Assembly: GCA_047495785.1 (NCBI GenBank)
Contig: JBLDXI010000054.1
Location: 124,001 to 188,000, forward strand
DNA: 64,000 bases
Direction: 5' to 3'
Origin: Lepidodermella squamata
Taxonomy: Eukaryota > Gastrotricha
How positions within the stretch are numbered: the first letter of the stretch is position 1; each line of letters starts with the position of its first letter. Of this stretch, positions 1 through 9,741 are shown one piece after another. The notes under the pieces are model-generated. The model was given only the letters and a program-made list of their open reading frames with translations. It had not been told where the DNA came from and ran no database searches. The translations under genes were made by a program, and so were the position numbers.

Positions 1-1180
1 ATTCATCTTCCCACATTGTCGCGACGTCCAAAGCAGTCTCACCCACGTCATTCGTTACATTTACATCAACACCAAGATCGAGCAAGGCCACAAGAGTTTG
101 CTGCCGATCTTTTGACGCTGCTGAAGACATGAGAGCGGTATAGCCCGCATCTTTAGCCCGAATGTTGAAATCGTAGCCTTTACTGGCTAAGTACTGCATA
201 ATTTCAACAAGAGCCCAGTCGCTCACCTGCCAACCATTTCGCCATTGAAGGCGATAGTCGCAGGCTGCAGCTTTCGACCTTGAATTAACGTCATTCTGTC
301 CGATTTCAATGGCAAACTTGATAAACGTTAAAAGGCCCGACCCAGGACGATTAATTTGACAAGCTTGAAGCAGCATATTATCACTTTGGTTATTTCGAGC
401 CTGCGCATCCGCTCCTTGGTCGATCAAATATTGGAGTAGACCGATGGAATACCCAGTCCTAGGCGCGATCAGCAAAGGCGTGTTGTCTTCCTTGTCTCTC
501 GCATTGACTTCCATTTTGAACTGTTCGACCAGTAATCGAGCGAAGGGCACGGGATCAATAGTGTCAACCGCGCAAAGTAAGTGAAGGGCAGTTTGTCCGG
601 CGGAGTTTCTGGAATCAGGCGATTCGAATGGTAACAAGTAGTAAACAAGCCGAAGATATTCTTGAGTGATTGGGCCGTCAAAAGCAACCATCAACGCCGA
701 CTGGTTCTTCTGGTCTCGAAAATCCGTCCTTGCTGCGAACTTTTCAACGAGAAGTCTCGCTAGGTCCAGCCGGCCATTTCTTGCTGCCCAGAGAAATGGA
801 GTTTTTGAATCGTCTCTAGCGTTGAAGTTTTGGCCGCTTCGCTGTTTGTTGAAGCCATCGACATTTGCACCATTTTGTAGTAGTAATTCGACCATTTCGT
901 AGCTCTGATTTGTTCGAATTGCATTAACTAAAGCCGGGGCTCGGCTTCCTGGTTGGTAATATGCCGTGGAATTTGCGTTAACAAGGCCCGAATTCAACAT
1001 TTGCTGAACTGAAGAAATTTGGCCCGACATAACAGCTTGGTTGAAAGCCTAAATGAGCATCTTGAAACCTGAAGTAGCCAAACATGTTCAAGGTCTTACG
1101 CTGTCGTAATCGATCGCCCTTGCGTGAATGATTGCACCCAGGAAACATATTTCGAGCAAAAATACGTAGATGGTTATCAT
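1..1180 (-). CDS. Secreted ankyrin-repeat protein, 3' end outside window (copy 1)
   Basis: Exon 1 (1100-1180) encodes a signal peptide beginning MITIYVFLLEICFLGAIIHA. A 51-nt GT-AG intron (1049-1099) joins in phase 0 to exon 2 (1048 down to the window edge), which stays open throughout. Exon 2 carries ankyrin repeats with the typical pattern of A-L-x(2)-A, L-L-x(2)-G-A-x-V/D and TPLLIA or TALMSSA cores. The paralogue at 12521-14030 has the same 81-nt signal exon, 51-nt intron and phase, so the start and intron are well supported. Most ankyrin proteins are cytosolic, so a secretory leader is unusual; the product should bind protein partners outside the cell or in the secretory route. The 3' end is missing because the window ends, not because the gene is broken. 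Confidence 0.85.
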
Positions 1181-1232
1181 TTGACTGCTTCGGAAAATAT
1201 GTATGAAATAAGTCTGAATTCAACGACACGTG

Positions 1233-1600
1233 AATGTTTTTTCAGCTGTCATTAAGCAATATTATAACACGATTCTACTACGGCATTGCCGAGCGTGGTC
1301 ATCCAGGTTTGCCAAAAAGGTTTTTTCCACCTTGAGGAATTTTGTTTTTCTACTTAGGTAAATGGCAAACCTTTGACATGCAAATATTTAATTTTTGAAA
1401 TAATGCTCAAATCTAAGGGACAGGAATGTTTTTTCAGCTATTGTTAAGATAATATAAAAACAGGATTCTACTACGGCATTGCCGAGCGTAGTCATTCAGT
1501 TGTATGCCAAAGAGGTTTTTCCACCTTTAGAAATTTATTTTTTTCTCCTCAATCACGTAGCGCTATTGTGTGCTCAAGCCATCTTCGTGATGATATGGTC
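1233..1600. repeat. Tandemly duplicated upstream block of the ankyrin genes
   Basis: Two diverged copies of the same block lie head to tail (about 1233-1354 and 1427-1575). Each starts AATGTTTTTTCAGCT, followed by a TACGGCATTGCC core and a TTTTTCCACCTT segment. A third copy sits at about 14090-14290 in the equivalent place upstream of ankyrin copy 2. The block belongs to the duplicated promoter region rather than a gene. The stretch 1181-1654 holds nothing else I can support. Confidence 0.65.
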
Positions 1601-1654
1601 ACCCAGTTTTGCATCATGGCCACTGTTTACTGAGGCAAAAAATCGCTAATAGAG

Positions 1655-1842
1655 TGTAACAGTATAACACTTGTGATATTTCGATATTGTTCTCGTTATT
1701 ATGATACGCTTCTATTGCGCAGTCGTTGATTGATAATCATTGGCGTTATAAGCACGCGTTTGTACCATGGATCTTTATTCTGGTTATTTCCTTGTTTTAA
1801 TAAACACCAATGTTGCCTTAAGGGTGTCGTTGTTTGCTTACA
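1655..1842 (+). repeat. 5' LTR
   Basis: 188 bp, begins TGT and ends ACA, essentially identical to the 3' LTR at 6316-6503. It contains a TATA motif, an inferred transcript start and an AATAAA signal near 1796, giving an inferred U3 of 1655-1776 and R/U5 from 1777 onward. Confidence 0.95.
1747..1777 (+). promoter_or_regulatory. LTR core promoter: TATA box and inferred transcript start
   Basis: TATAAG at 1747-1752 lies 30 nt upstream of 1777. Position 1777 is the first base of the 13-mer complementary to the primer-binding site, so spacing and self-priming logic point to the same start. A tiny upstream ORF (ATG TTG CCT TAA, near 1809) precedes the Gag start. Confidence 0.5.
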
Positions 1843-1855
1843 AAATAACCAGAAT
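1843..1855 (+). other. Primer-binding site, self-priming type
   Basis: AAATAACCAGAAT follows the 5' LTR immediately and is the exact reverse complement of ATTCTGGTTATTT at 1777-1789 inside the LTR. In the Tf1/sushi group of chromodomain elements the 5' end of the transcript folds back to prime reverse transcription in this way. I recognise no tRNA 3' end here, which supports self-priming. Confidence 0.75.
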
Positions 1856-1894
1856 CAATTCATCGTCTTTGGCCCTACCCAACATTGGTGTGCG

Positions 1895-4800
1895 ATGTCG
1901 ATGCCTGCACCTACGACTGAGCAAGTCGAAGCTCTCGCCAGCCAACTTGCGGCTGTAACTGTTCAGCTCAAGGAACTTCAGGGCACCAAGGCAAGTTTCG
2001 AACCACGACGTGGCTCCAAACCAGCGACTTACGATGGCGACCGAAAATCTTTTCGAAGCTTCATGAACCAGTGCGAACTCTATTTGAAAATGAATCCGAC
2101 AATTTACTCAACTGAACCGCTCTGTGTCGGCCTGGTTTTGTCACTTCTTTCTGGCCCGGCTCGCGACTGGGCTGCGCCGCTCATCGAGAAAAAGGAAGAT
2201 TTTCTGGATGATTGGAAAACCTTCAAAATTCGTTTTGCTGCGGCCTTCGATGATCCTGATCGGAAGGCTACGGCCCTGTATCGGTTGGAAAAACTGGTTC
2301 AAGGCAATCGGCCAGTATCGATCTACGCATCCGAATTCAATCAAATCAGCGTGGATCTGGATTTTAATGATGCGGCTTTGCGTCACCAATTTCGACTTGG
2401 TTTGAATGGCGAAATTAAGGATGTGTTGGCTTACAGCGAACCATGCACTACTCTGAAGGCGTTGACCGACCAGGCCAATCGAATCGATATCAGGCTGTCC
2501 GAGCGGCGTGCCGAAAAGCAACGTGAACCGACTCGTCGACCAGCAATTTCTTACCGCGCTTCTACAATGGAGCCGTCTGCGAATCAAGTTTCAACTTCAA
2601 CGAACACCAGCGATGCTGAACCTGCTCCGATGGAGATCGGCAGAGTTGCTAGGGCGCCTCTAAGCAACGCGGAAAAGGAACGACGCCGGCGTCTGGGTCT
2701 TTGCTTCTATTGTGGCTCTGCTGATCACTTGTGTGCTCGATGCCCGAACGCGTCCGGCCGTCGAAGGCCAGTTCGAATTTTTAACAATGTCAACACGAAA
2801 AAGCTAAGTGATGATTACAATAAAATTGAAGATGATGATTGTTATTCAGTTGAGCTTTTTGTAATTCAAGGTATGATCGTTGAACCGCTGACTGACCAAG
2901 GCACATTTGCTCTCGCGATGGTTGATTGTGGCGCCGAAGGGAACTTCATCGATGCCAAATTCGCCCGCCAACGAGGCATTCCGCTGGTCCCGAAAGCAAG
3001 GCCGCCGCGCGTCGAAGGCATTGACGGTCGGCCGCTTGGCACTGGCGTCGCTGAACTTGAAACTGTTTCGCTGCTTTTCGAAGTTGCCGGCCACAAAGAG
3101 CTGATCAAATTTGATGTTATCGAGAGCCCGCATTACAACGTGATTCTCGGCATGCCTTGGTTGAAGCTTCACAATCCGTACATCAACTGGGACGAGAACA
3201 TTATTCATTACACGTCGAATTACTGTAAACATCACTGCCAATGTGATGGCCAAGAAAATACGGCTGCTGGTCGATTACTCTTGGGCAGCATTCGCGAAGA
3301 ACTTCCGAAGAGCACTGGAAACGCTTCAACTGCCCAGCATTTGCCTGAGAAATACCGCGAATTCAGCGACGTCTTCGATGAAAAAGAAGCTGACAAGCTT
3401 CCGCCCCGTCGTTCTTACGATTGCTGTATCGACATTGAACCTGGTAAAACTCCGCCGTTCGTCCCTATCTACAGCCTCTCCGAAACCGAGCTTGAAGTGC
3501 TTCGAAACTACCTCAAAGATAACTTGGCAAAGGGTTTTATCCGTCCGTCCAAATCATCGGCATCATCCCCAATCATGTTCGTGACGAAAAAAGATGGCAG
3601 TTTACGCCCAGTTGTTGATTATCGTGGTCTAAATCGAGTAAGTAAGAAGGTACGATATCCGCTGCCGTTAATACCGCAACTACTTGATCGCATCGGCAAG
3701 GCAAAAGTGTTCACCCGTCTGGACTTAAAAAATGCCTACAACCTGTTAAGAATTCGCGATGGCGATGAATGGAAGACAGCCTTTCGTTCGTGCTACGGCC
3801 TATTCGAATATTTGGTTATGCCCTTTGGATTGTCCGGGGCCCCGGCGGCATTCCAGCATTTTATGAACGATATCTTTCGCGATATGATCGACATTTTCGT
3901 CATCGTCTATTTAGATGACATTTTGATCTTCTCAAATTCGCTGGCCGAGCATGAAATTCACGTCAAAATGGTGCTACAACGGCTTCGAGAAAACAAGTTG
4001 TTCGCTAAGCTCACAAAATGCGAGTTCGAAGTTGAGAAAGTGGAGTTTCTTGGATTTCTTGTCGGCACGGATGGGATCACCATGTCGCCAGCGAAGGTTG
4101 AAGCTGTCCGAAGCTGGAAAAGCCCGACCAACCTCAGGGAAGTTCAAACTTTTTTAGGCTTTGCTAACTTTTATCGTCGATTTATTAGAGATTTTGCCTC
4201 GATAACAAAACCGCTGACCCGATTGATGCGCAAAAACTCGGTCTTTGTCTGGAGCCGTCAAGCTGAAGAAGCCTTCATGGAATTGAAGAAACGATTCACG
4301 CAAGCGCCCGTGTTGATTCACCCTGATCAAAGGAAGCCATTCACTGTCGAAACCGATGCGTCCAATTATGCAGTTGGTTGCATTCTCTCTCAAGTGGCGG
4401 CAGATGGCCATCTTCATCCTTGTGCGTTCTACTCTCGAAGCCTCACAGCGGCTGAACAGCGGTACGGCGTACATGACAAGGAACTGCTGGCTATCAAGGT
4501 CGCGTTTGAACAATGGCGTCACTACCTTGAAGGCGCCCGCCATCAAATAACAGTTTACACTGATCATCGGAATTTGGAGTTCTTCGAATCGAAGGTGAAG
4601 GTTCTGAACCAACGGCAAGCAAGATGGGCGATGCTCTTTGCAAGGTTCGACTTCGTCATCAAGTTTCGGCCTGGTTCACAGGGCGGTAAGGCCGACGCAC
4701 TCTCAAGGAAATCGGAACATCGGTCCTCCGTCGCTGTAACCGAACCCGAATTTGTTTTCCAATCGAAAAATCTGAAGATCATGGCTCTTCGCTCGTTTGT

Positions 4801-5263
4801 TTACTCGAAAAACCCGTGGCATGACCGCATTCGCAAAGCCCAGGAGAAGGACGAGTTTGTCATTGCTGCTCGCAATTTGCTCGCCGGAAAACGTGCCTCG
4901 ATCAATCTCGACGTGACTCGATTAAGCTTATCAAATGAGATCCTGATGTACGAGAATCTAATTTACGTGCCAGAATCCATGCGTCTCGAAGTCGCGACAC
5001 GACGAAAAGGTCGCCGGGCACCCTGGAATTGCGAAAACGCTCGAGTTGGTCTCAAGAGATTACTGGTGGCCGCGACAACGCGACTTCGTACGGACCTTCG
5101 TTCTCTCGTGCGAAACTTGCGCCAGAGTCAAGAGTCAGAGTCAGAGTCAAGAATCACCGTCACAAACCCTACGGTCTCCTCCAGGCGTTACCGACGCCGA
5201 CCCGACCTTGGTCGTCGATTTCGATGGATTTTGTTGTTGAACTTCCGCCATCCAACGGTATGA
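1895..5263 (+). CDS. gag-pol: Retrotransposon Gag-protease-RT-RNase H polyprotein
   Basis: One long frame codes Gag and most of Pol; ATG 1895 is chosen because it is the first in-frame ATG downstream of the inferred transcript start, although the frame is open from 1730. In order: Gag capsid-like region, a CCHC zinc knuckle (C-x2-C-x4-H-x4-C) near residue 270, an aspartic protease with DCGA in place of the usual DSGA/DTGA near 344, an RT with YLDD near 671, and RNase H with TDAS near 819. Gag and Pol share one frame, as in the Tf1 group. Family homology is lost near 4995, where the frame shifts relative to integrase; the last part of this reading frame (about 5000-5263) is therefore probably out-of-frame sequence. 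Confidence 0.9.
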   Translation: MSMPAPTTEQVEALASQLAAVTVQLKELQGTKASFEPRRGSKPATYDGDRKSFRSFMNQCELYLKMNPTIYSTEPLCVGLVLSLLSGPARDWAAPLIEKKEDFLDDWKTFKIRFAAAFDDPDRKATALYRLEKLVQGNRPVSIYASEFNQISVDLDFNDAALRHQFRLGLNGEIKDVLAYSEPCTTLKALTDQANRIDIRLSERRAEKQREPTRRPAISYRASTMEPSANQVSTSTNTSDAEPAPMEIGRVARAPLSNAEKERRRRLGLCFYCGSADHLCARCPNASGRRRPVRIFNNVNTKKLSDDYNKIEDDDCYSVELFVIQGMIVEPLTDQGTFALAMVDCGAEGNFIDAKFARQRGIPLVPKARPPRVEGIDGRPLGTGVAELETVSLLFEVAGHKELIKFDVIESPHYNVILGMPWLKLHNPYINWDENIIHYTSNYCKHHCQCDGQENTAAGRLLLGSIREELPKSTGNASTAQHLPEKYREFSDVFDEKEADKLPPRRSYDCCIDIEPGKTPPFVPIYSLSETELEVLRNYLKDNLAKGFIRPSKSSASSPIMFVTKKDGSLRPVVDYRGLNRVSKKVRYPLPLIPQLLDRIGKAKVFTRLDLKNAYNLLRIRDGDEWKTAFRSCYGLFEYLVMPFGLSGAPAAFQHFMNDIFRDMIDIFVIVYLDDILIFSNSLAEHEIHVKMVLQRLRENKLFAKLTKCEFEVEKVEFLGFLVGTDGITMSPAKVEAVRSWKSPTNLREVQTFLGFANFYRRFIRDFASITKPLTRLMRKNSVFVWSRQAEEAFMELKKRFTQAPVLIHPDQRKPFTVETDASNYAVGCILSQVAADGHLHPCAFYSRSLTAAEQRYGVHDKELLAIKVAFEQWRHYLEGARHQITVYTDHRNLEFFESKVKVLNQRQARWAMLFARFDFVIKFRPGSQGGKADALSRKSEHRSSVAVTEPEFVFQSKNLKIMALRSFVYSKNPWHDRIRKAQEKDEFVIAARNLLAGKRASINLDVTRLSLSNEILMYENLIYVPESMRLEVATRRKGRRAPWNCENARVGLKRLLVAATTRLRTDLRSLVRNLRQSQESESESRITVTNPTVSSRRYRRRPDLGRRFRWILLLNFRHPTV

Positions 5264-6303
5264 CATGTATTTTAAATGTTGTTGACCGTTTAACTAAAAT
5301 GGTTCATTTTATTGCATTTCCGGGACTACCGACTGCTGAGCAAACGGCGCAAGCTGTTTTGGATCAAGTTTTTCGTCTCCATGGTCTGCCGGAGGATACC
5401 ATCAGTGACCGCGGAACACAGTTTTCGTCGCATTTCTGGAAAAGATTCCTCGAATTACTCAATTGCCAAGTCAAAATGTCGACGGCGTTTCACCCCGAAA
5501 CTGACGGGCAAACGGAACGTGTCAATTCTTGCCTCGAACAATATCTACGCTGTTACTGTTCTTATCAACAAGATAACTGGTTCGAGCTACTCCCTTTCGC
5601 TGAATTTTGCTACAACAATTCCATTCATGATTCAATCAAAACCTCGCCATTTTTCGCAAATTACGGGTTTCATCCTCGCTTCGATTTTACGACACCGTCC
5701 ACTACTCAAGTACCTCGAGCCGAATTTCGAGCAAAGCAGCTAAGCGATTTGTCTGAAGTTTTGACCAGCCATCTTGAAATTGCTAAGCAAAACTACAAGA
5801 AATTCGCCGATCGTCATCGTCAAGAAGCACCAGATTTTAAGCCGGGTGACAAGGTCTGGTTGAATGCCTCGAATTTAATTACGAATCGACCTTCAAGGAA
5901 GTTGGATTTCAAGAACCTGGGCCCATTTCTCATCGAAAGATTGGTCGGAAATCGTGCGGTCAAGCTTCAACTCCCTGCTTCGATAAAAATTCATCCGGTG
6001 GTACATGTTTCTTTGTTGGAACCTTTCATTGCTAATGTCATCGAAAATCGAACCCAGCCGCCGCCACCGCCTGTTGAAGTTGACGGCGAAGAAGAGTTCG
6101 AAGTCGAATCTATCGTTGACTCCAAGTTCGAACGTGGAAAATTGAAGTATTTGGTTGAGTGGCGTGGCTACGGCCCAGAGGAACGGACTTGGGAACCTGC
6201 TTCAAATGTTCGAAATTCTTCGGAGCTAGTTGCGAAATTTCACGCGGAGTATCCCAGGAAGCCGGGCCCATGTCGCACGTTCTCGAAGCGACGCTCACCT
6301 TGA
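5001..6303 (+). pseudogene. Retrotransposon integrase with chromodomain, frameshifted
   Basis: The zinc-binding N-terminal part reads in a different frame from RT from about 5001. A second frame change follows at about 5124-5152, where an AGAGTC/AGTCAG short-repeat expansion adds a net length that is not a multiple of three. The catalytic core then stays open to TGA 6301-6303, with the D, D and E of the DDE triad visible (MDFVVEL, ISDRGTQF, FHPETDGQTERVN). A GPF-type C-terminal motif follows, and a chromodomain near 6090-6240 (YLVEWRGY and TWEP). Both breaks could be sequence errors, but a repeat expansion is a natural cause for the second. Confidence 0.8.
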
Positions 6304-6315
6304 AGGAGGGTATAG
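6302..6315 (+). other. Polypurine tract of the LTR element
   Basis: GAAGGAGGG lies 5 nt before the 3' LTR and overlaps the integrase stop codon. It would serve as plus-strand primer; the 5-nt gap to the LTR is slightly unusual. Confidence 0.55.
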
Positions 6316-6503
6316 TGTAACAGTATAACACTTGTGATATTTCGATATTGTTCTCGTTATTATGATACGCTTCTATTGCGCAGTCGTTGATTGATAATCA
6401 TTGGCGTTATAAGCACGCGTTTGTACCATGGATCTTTATTCTGGTTATTTCCTTGTTTTAATAAACATCAATGTTGCCTTAAGGGTGTCGTTGTTTGCTT
6501 ACA
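6316..6503 (+). repeat. 3' LTR
   Basis: 188-bp partner of the 5' LTR, followed directly by the TAGAG target duplication. Only one substitution from the 5' copy is apparent by eye. Confidence 0.95.
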
Positions 6504-6654
6504 TAGAGCCAGTACAGTGTGGTCTGAAACTAGTGAGGAACGCACACAAATAATGGCTAATGATCACGAGGCTAATCCATTTCATCAATCCATTGATCAT
6601 CTTCAATTCAATGGCGCACATTTGATATCAATATCGAGATAACAAATCAGATCT

Positions 6655-6717
6655 TATAAAAGTTCTTGAAAAATAGGGTCTAAATAAAATAAAATCAGAT
6701 CAGATCCAAAGCACTGC
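6655..6717. repeat. Terminal fragment of the AGCTTTGGATTTGATTT MITE family
   Basis: The tail here (AAATAGGGTCTAAATAAAAT, then a degenerate TCAGATCCAAAGCACT) matches the 3' terminus of the two longer copies at 7471-7891 and 10436-10825. The rest of the element is absent. Confidence 0.5.
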
Positions 6718-6854
6718 TAAGATTCTCCCTAGAATATCACCGACAAAATTTAGTTAAAAAACGTTTCAGAGGCTCAGCATTCAGATCAGTATTCAGCTTT
6801 TCCAGTCTTTCCTCGCGACAGTCCTGGCGGAACAAATATCACGCACTCCGCCTG

Positions 6855-7190
6855 AATAAGTCTGGTCGGATAGGACGAATTCGGCCGGTTTGATTGAATT
6901 TCAATAGCGTCGTCATTTTTAATTTCCAACTCGAAAGAATCCACAGAAATGCCGATGAGGCTGTGGCGGACACGGGGGTATCTTTTGTTTGATCAAAAAT
7001 TAGATCAGAAATCTATGAAATTTGTTCAAAAATATCGAAATTTCACTCTCAGGTTGACTATTTTCAACAACAAAGATACCCCGTGTCTGCCACATCGGCA
7101 TCTGTGTAAATTCTTTCGAACTGTGTAAAATGACGACGCTATTGAAATTCAATCAAACCGGCCGAATTCGTCCTATCCACCCAGACTTAT
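6855..7190. repeat. Foldback element with ~125-bp inverted arms
   Basis: Left arm (6855-6992) and right arm (7067-7190) are inverted copies around a ~75-bp centre. They share AGGACGAATTCGGCCGG, TCAATAGCGTCGTCATTTT and a GACACGGGG core. The arms differ by small changes, so this is a MITE-type foldback of moderate age. No coding sequence is visible. Confidence 0.75.
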
Positions 7191-7384
7191 TTGCTATTTT
7201 CAAATAGCTAGTATGTCCTGCCATGCAAGATAACGGCGTTTTGGTCTAAAAGCCTTGTAGCCAACATCGAAAAGCAATATTCATCAAAAGGGCGATCAGG
7301 AATTCATCGAATTCAATTTTCGGCGAATTTTCAAAGTCGAAATCGTCCTTCTCGCCGTGAAAGGGTTAAGAGAAAACCCAGTAA

Positions 7385-7990
7385 AAAGTCTAGACTAGGC
7401 TACTAGGCCTATCATAAGTCTTATTGCACCAAGCCTAGTTCAGGTCTTCGCCTAGTCTCAGCTTAACAAGAGCTTTGGATTTGATTTGGTTTGATTTACA
7501 GCCTAAATCACGGACCTCCTTCAATCAATCAAAATCAATAATTGTCCCAATTTTCAAGGACAAAATCAATCAAATCAAATCATCGACACCCATAAATCAC
7601 TATTAATCGCGAAACATCGGGATTTCTAGTAATGCTGGGGGCTTCGAAATGTCAAGAAGAAGATACAATACGCGAATTTGAAAACACTGTCCCTTTCTAA
7701 AGCAAATTTTCAGGAAAAAGGAGGAGAGATTATAGTTTCGCGGTATCAAGTTTTTCGATTGCATCACCAAGGGTAAATCAAAATCAATGAAATCAAAATG
7801 CTTTCCCGCGTAAATCAATCAATTCAAATCTAAATAAGCGAAAATAGGGTCTAAATCAAATCAAATCAAATCAAATCAAATCCTAGGCACTTGGCCCAAC
7901 ATCAAAGCTTTGAACATTTATTTGGCCCGATAATGCTGGGCCTAGCCAATTTTCTAAATCCAGACTAGGCTTAGGATTTGAGTGAAATCG
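7385..7990. repeat. CTAGG-rich repeat split by a nested MITE
   Basis: CTAGACTAGG, ACTAGGCC and GCCTAGT motifs cluster at 7385-7470 and reappear in opposite orientation at 7925-7975. A MITE copy (7471-7891) lies between them. This looks like an older repeat interrupted by the MITE; I do not recognise the family. Confidence 0.4.
7471..7891. mobile_element. MITE copy 1, AGCTTTGGATTTGATTT family
   Basis: It begins AGCTTTGGATTTGATTT and ends with a degenerate AAATCC...GCACT, forming terminal inverted repeats with the start. Internal blocks (ATCACGGACCTCC, AATCATCGACACC, TAGGGTCTAAATC) align in order with copy 2. The copy ends in an AAATC microsatellite tract. No coding capacity. Confidence 0.65.
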
Positions 7991-8165
7991 ACTGCATATA
8001 TACGTTATTTGTGTGTACGATATGTCCGTTTCCCAAAATTCCAGAGGCAAATCGCAAGAATTTGTGAAATCATTGCACCTAGATGAGGTAATTTTTTTTT
8101 TACAGAGAAAAGTGCTGCTAGTCTCAATATATCGGTTTACTCAATAATCATTCTTCTTGATATAA

Positions 8166-9621
8166 TACAGTGACACCTCCAAAAATGCAACCTCCATAAA
8201 ACCTCCATTTTAGCCAATTTAGCCAATTCGGCGATTGAGATTTTCAATTTCAAAAAAGGCAATCTTTTTCGGTTGATCGCTGCTCACATTTTGCATTACC
8301 ACATCAAGTGATTTTTTCCGGCACGCGACTCAAAAAGCAAAATATCACACATAAATGTACTAGCGTATCAGATCTACTGTATTTAGGTATTCAATCTAAG
8401 TACTTGAAACTAATTTCTAATCATTCCCGTATTATCCGAAATAATTTGTTCGCTTCGACGTAGCGGAAAATTTTGAGATACCAAGCAAATTCAGCCGTCA
8501 TGCTCTTCATAAAATGATAAGCAGTGGGCAAAAAACCATGCAGCTCGTATATAGCCAAGCCCTTAAGTCATGGTTCTGATGATTTGCTATTCCGCGTTTC
8601 TTGAATTCAGGGTTTCACGTGGGAATGAACTCGAATATTGAGCATAATTTCATTCCTAATACAACAATGAGTGCGTTTCTTTATTCTGTTGAATTTTATT
8701 TTATTCTTGCTGTTTTTAACAAGGGAAGGAAGGGAAACTCAATTAAATGCAAAACGTTTTGTAGGGTAAACTCATCACTAATTCACTTTTTCAAGACGCT
8801 GAAAACAGCCTCGGAATCAGCTCGACGAGGAGAAGACGTTAGGCTATTAAAACGCGGAGAAAAACTGATTTTCTGATTTTAAAATTTTCCAAAAATAATT
8901 ATTTCTCCGCGTTTTAATAGCCTAACGTCTTCTCCTCGTCGAGCTGATTCCGAGGCTGTTTTCAGCGTCTTGAAAAAGTGAATTAGTGATGAGTTTACCC
9001 TACAAAACTTTTTGCATTTAATTGAGTTTCCCTTCCTTCCCTTGGTTTTTAAGCAAAATAAACTCGCGTGCCTCTTAACATGCGTAAAACACACCGGCTT
9101 TAAAGAAATGTCATGTTTTTTTCGATTTTATAAAACAAAAAATCAGAAACACGAGTTTAGAAACGCACTCAATATTGTTCGATGTGAGCCTAACTGGAAA
9201 CATGACGAAAATGAGTAGTTTCGATTTATTGATACCAAACATGTGCTACCCTGCATGCAGACTTTAAAAAAGGGATTAGTACTCACAATTCTGAAACTTT
9301 GTTTTTAAAGCAAATTATCATAAATTCGACAGAATTTGCATGTTAGCCTCCGAAGTTACCAGTATCTTTTTGTTTGCAGCGCAGGGGGAATAACGACTTG
9401 GTCAACTCCATCGATAATCAATGAAAGTTTACTGAATTCGCCCAGGCTTATCCCAAAATATGGCTAACCTGTAAAATCAAGCAACTAAGAAAAAACATTT
9501 AGCGACGCACTTATGATTCATCGCTAGCTCTTTAACAGCCCTCTATAAATGCAAACCTCCGTAAATCGTAAATGCAAACGCCCGTCTCCCAACCCTTTGC
9601 ATTTATGGAGGTCGTACTGTA
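8166..9621. mobile_element. Possible Tc1/pogo-like transposon relic
   Basis: The left end reads TACAGTGACACCTCC then AAATGCAACCTCCATAAA. The right end, reverse-complemented from 9621, reads TACAGTACGACCTCCATAAA. TA-flanked ends starting CAGT...ACCTC are typical of the Tc1/mariner-pogo superfamily. No transposase frame is visible; the interior contains a 142-bp-arm hairpin. Boundaries are tentative. Confidence 0.4.
8721..9043. repeat. Near-perfect long hairpin, two 142-bp arms
   Basis: Arms 8721-8862 and 8902-9043 are reverse complements with one mismatch that I can find (near 8755/9009) around a 39-nt AT-rich loop. The arms start AAGGGAAGGAAGGGAAACTC. Short weaker matches (ATGAGTGCGTTTCT at about 8667 and its complement near 9148-9165) suggest a somewhat larger inverted structure. 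Such identity implies a very young inverted duplication or ongoing gene conversion between arms. Confidence 0.9.
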
Positions 9622-9741
9622 CCAGATATATCTGTCGGAAACAGCAACGTGGCAGTATAAGGTTAAAGGTTCGAGGTTCGGGAACGTAGGTGGTAGTTGC
9701 CGCAAGTATTCCAGAAAAAACTGATGAAAATCAATGTTCAC
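9622..9741 (-). pseudogene. Fragment of a channel ectodomain exon (module 2, first exon)
   Basis: On the minus strand this stretch aligns with exon 6 of channel A (21486-21708), sharing ATCTGKCGGAAA, CAGCAACGTGG or GGCAACGTGG, and GTATTCCAGAAA. It is broken (the YFWNT core is altered) and isolated, with no partner exons nearby. It begins exactly at the TA where the Tc1/pogo-like end stops, so the transposon may have inserted here. Confidence 0.55.

Larger units (their letters stand above)
1655..6503 (+). mobile_element. Ty3/gypsy chromovirus-type LTR retrotransposon, 4849 bp
   Basis: A complete insertion: two 188-bp LTRs (TGTAACAG...TTGCTTACA), a primer-binding site directly after the 5' LTR, Gag, protease, RT, RNase H, integrase and a C-terminal chromodomain in Ty3/gypsy order, a purine-rich tract, and a 5-bp target duplication TAGAG on both sides (1650-1654 and 6504-6508). 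I see one LTR difference (the C/T within TAAACAYCAATG near 1807 and 6468), so insertion looks recent. The flanking DNA (upstream of 1654 and just after 6508) matches the unoccupied upstream region of ankyrin copy 2 near 14290, an empty-site comparison. Integrase is broken by two frame changes, so this copy is probably not autonomous. Confidence 0.95.

Noticed and set aside
978-1229. 83-aa minus-strand open frame covering the ankyrin signal exon
   Set aside because: It is in another frame; the true first exon is 1100-1180, read from ATG 1180 and spliced, as in the paralogue.
4154-4618. 154-aa antisense frame in the RT/RNase H region
   Set aside because: Shadow of the strongly conserved Pol coding strand.
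7471-7891. AAATC-rich tract as a CRISPR-like or satellite array
   Set aside because: The repeat is a short microsatellite at a MITE terminus; no spacers and the genome is eukaryotic.
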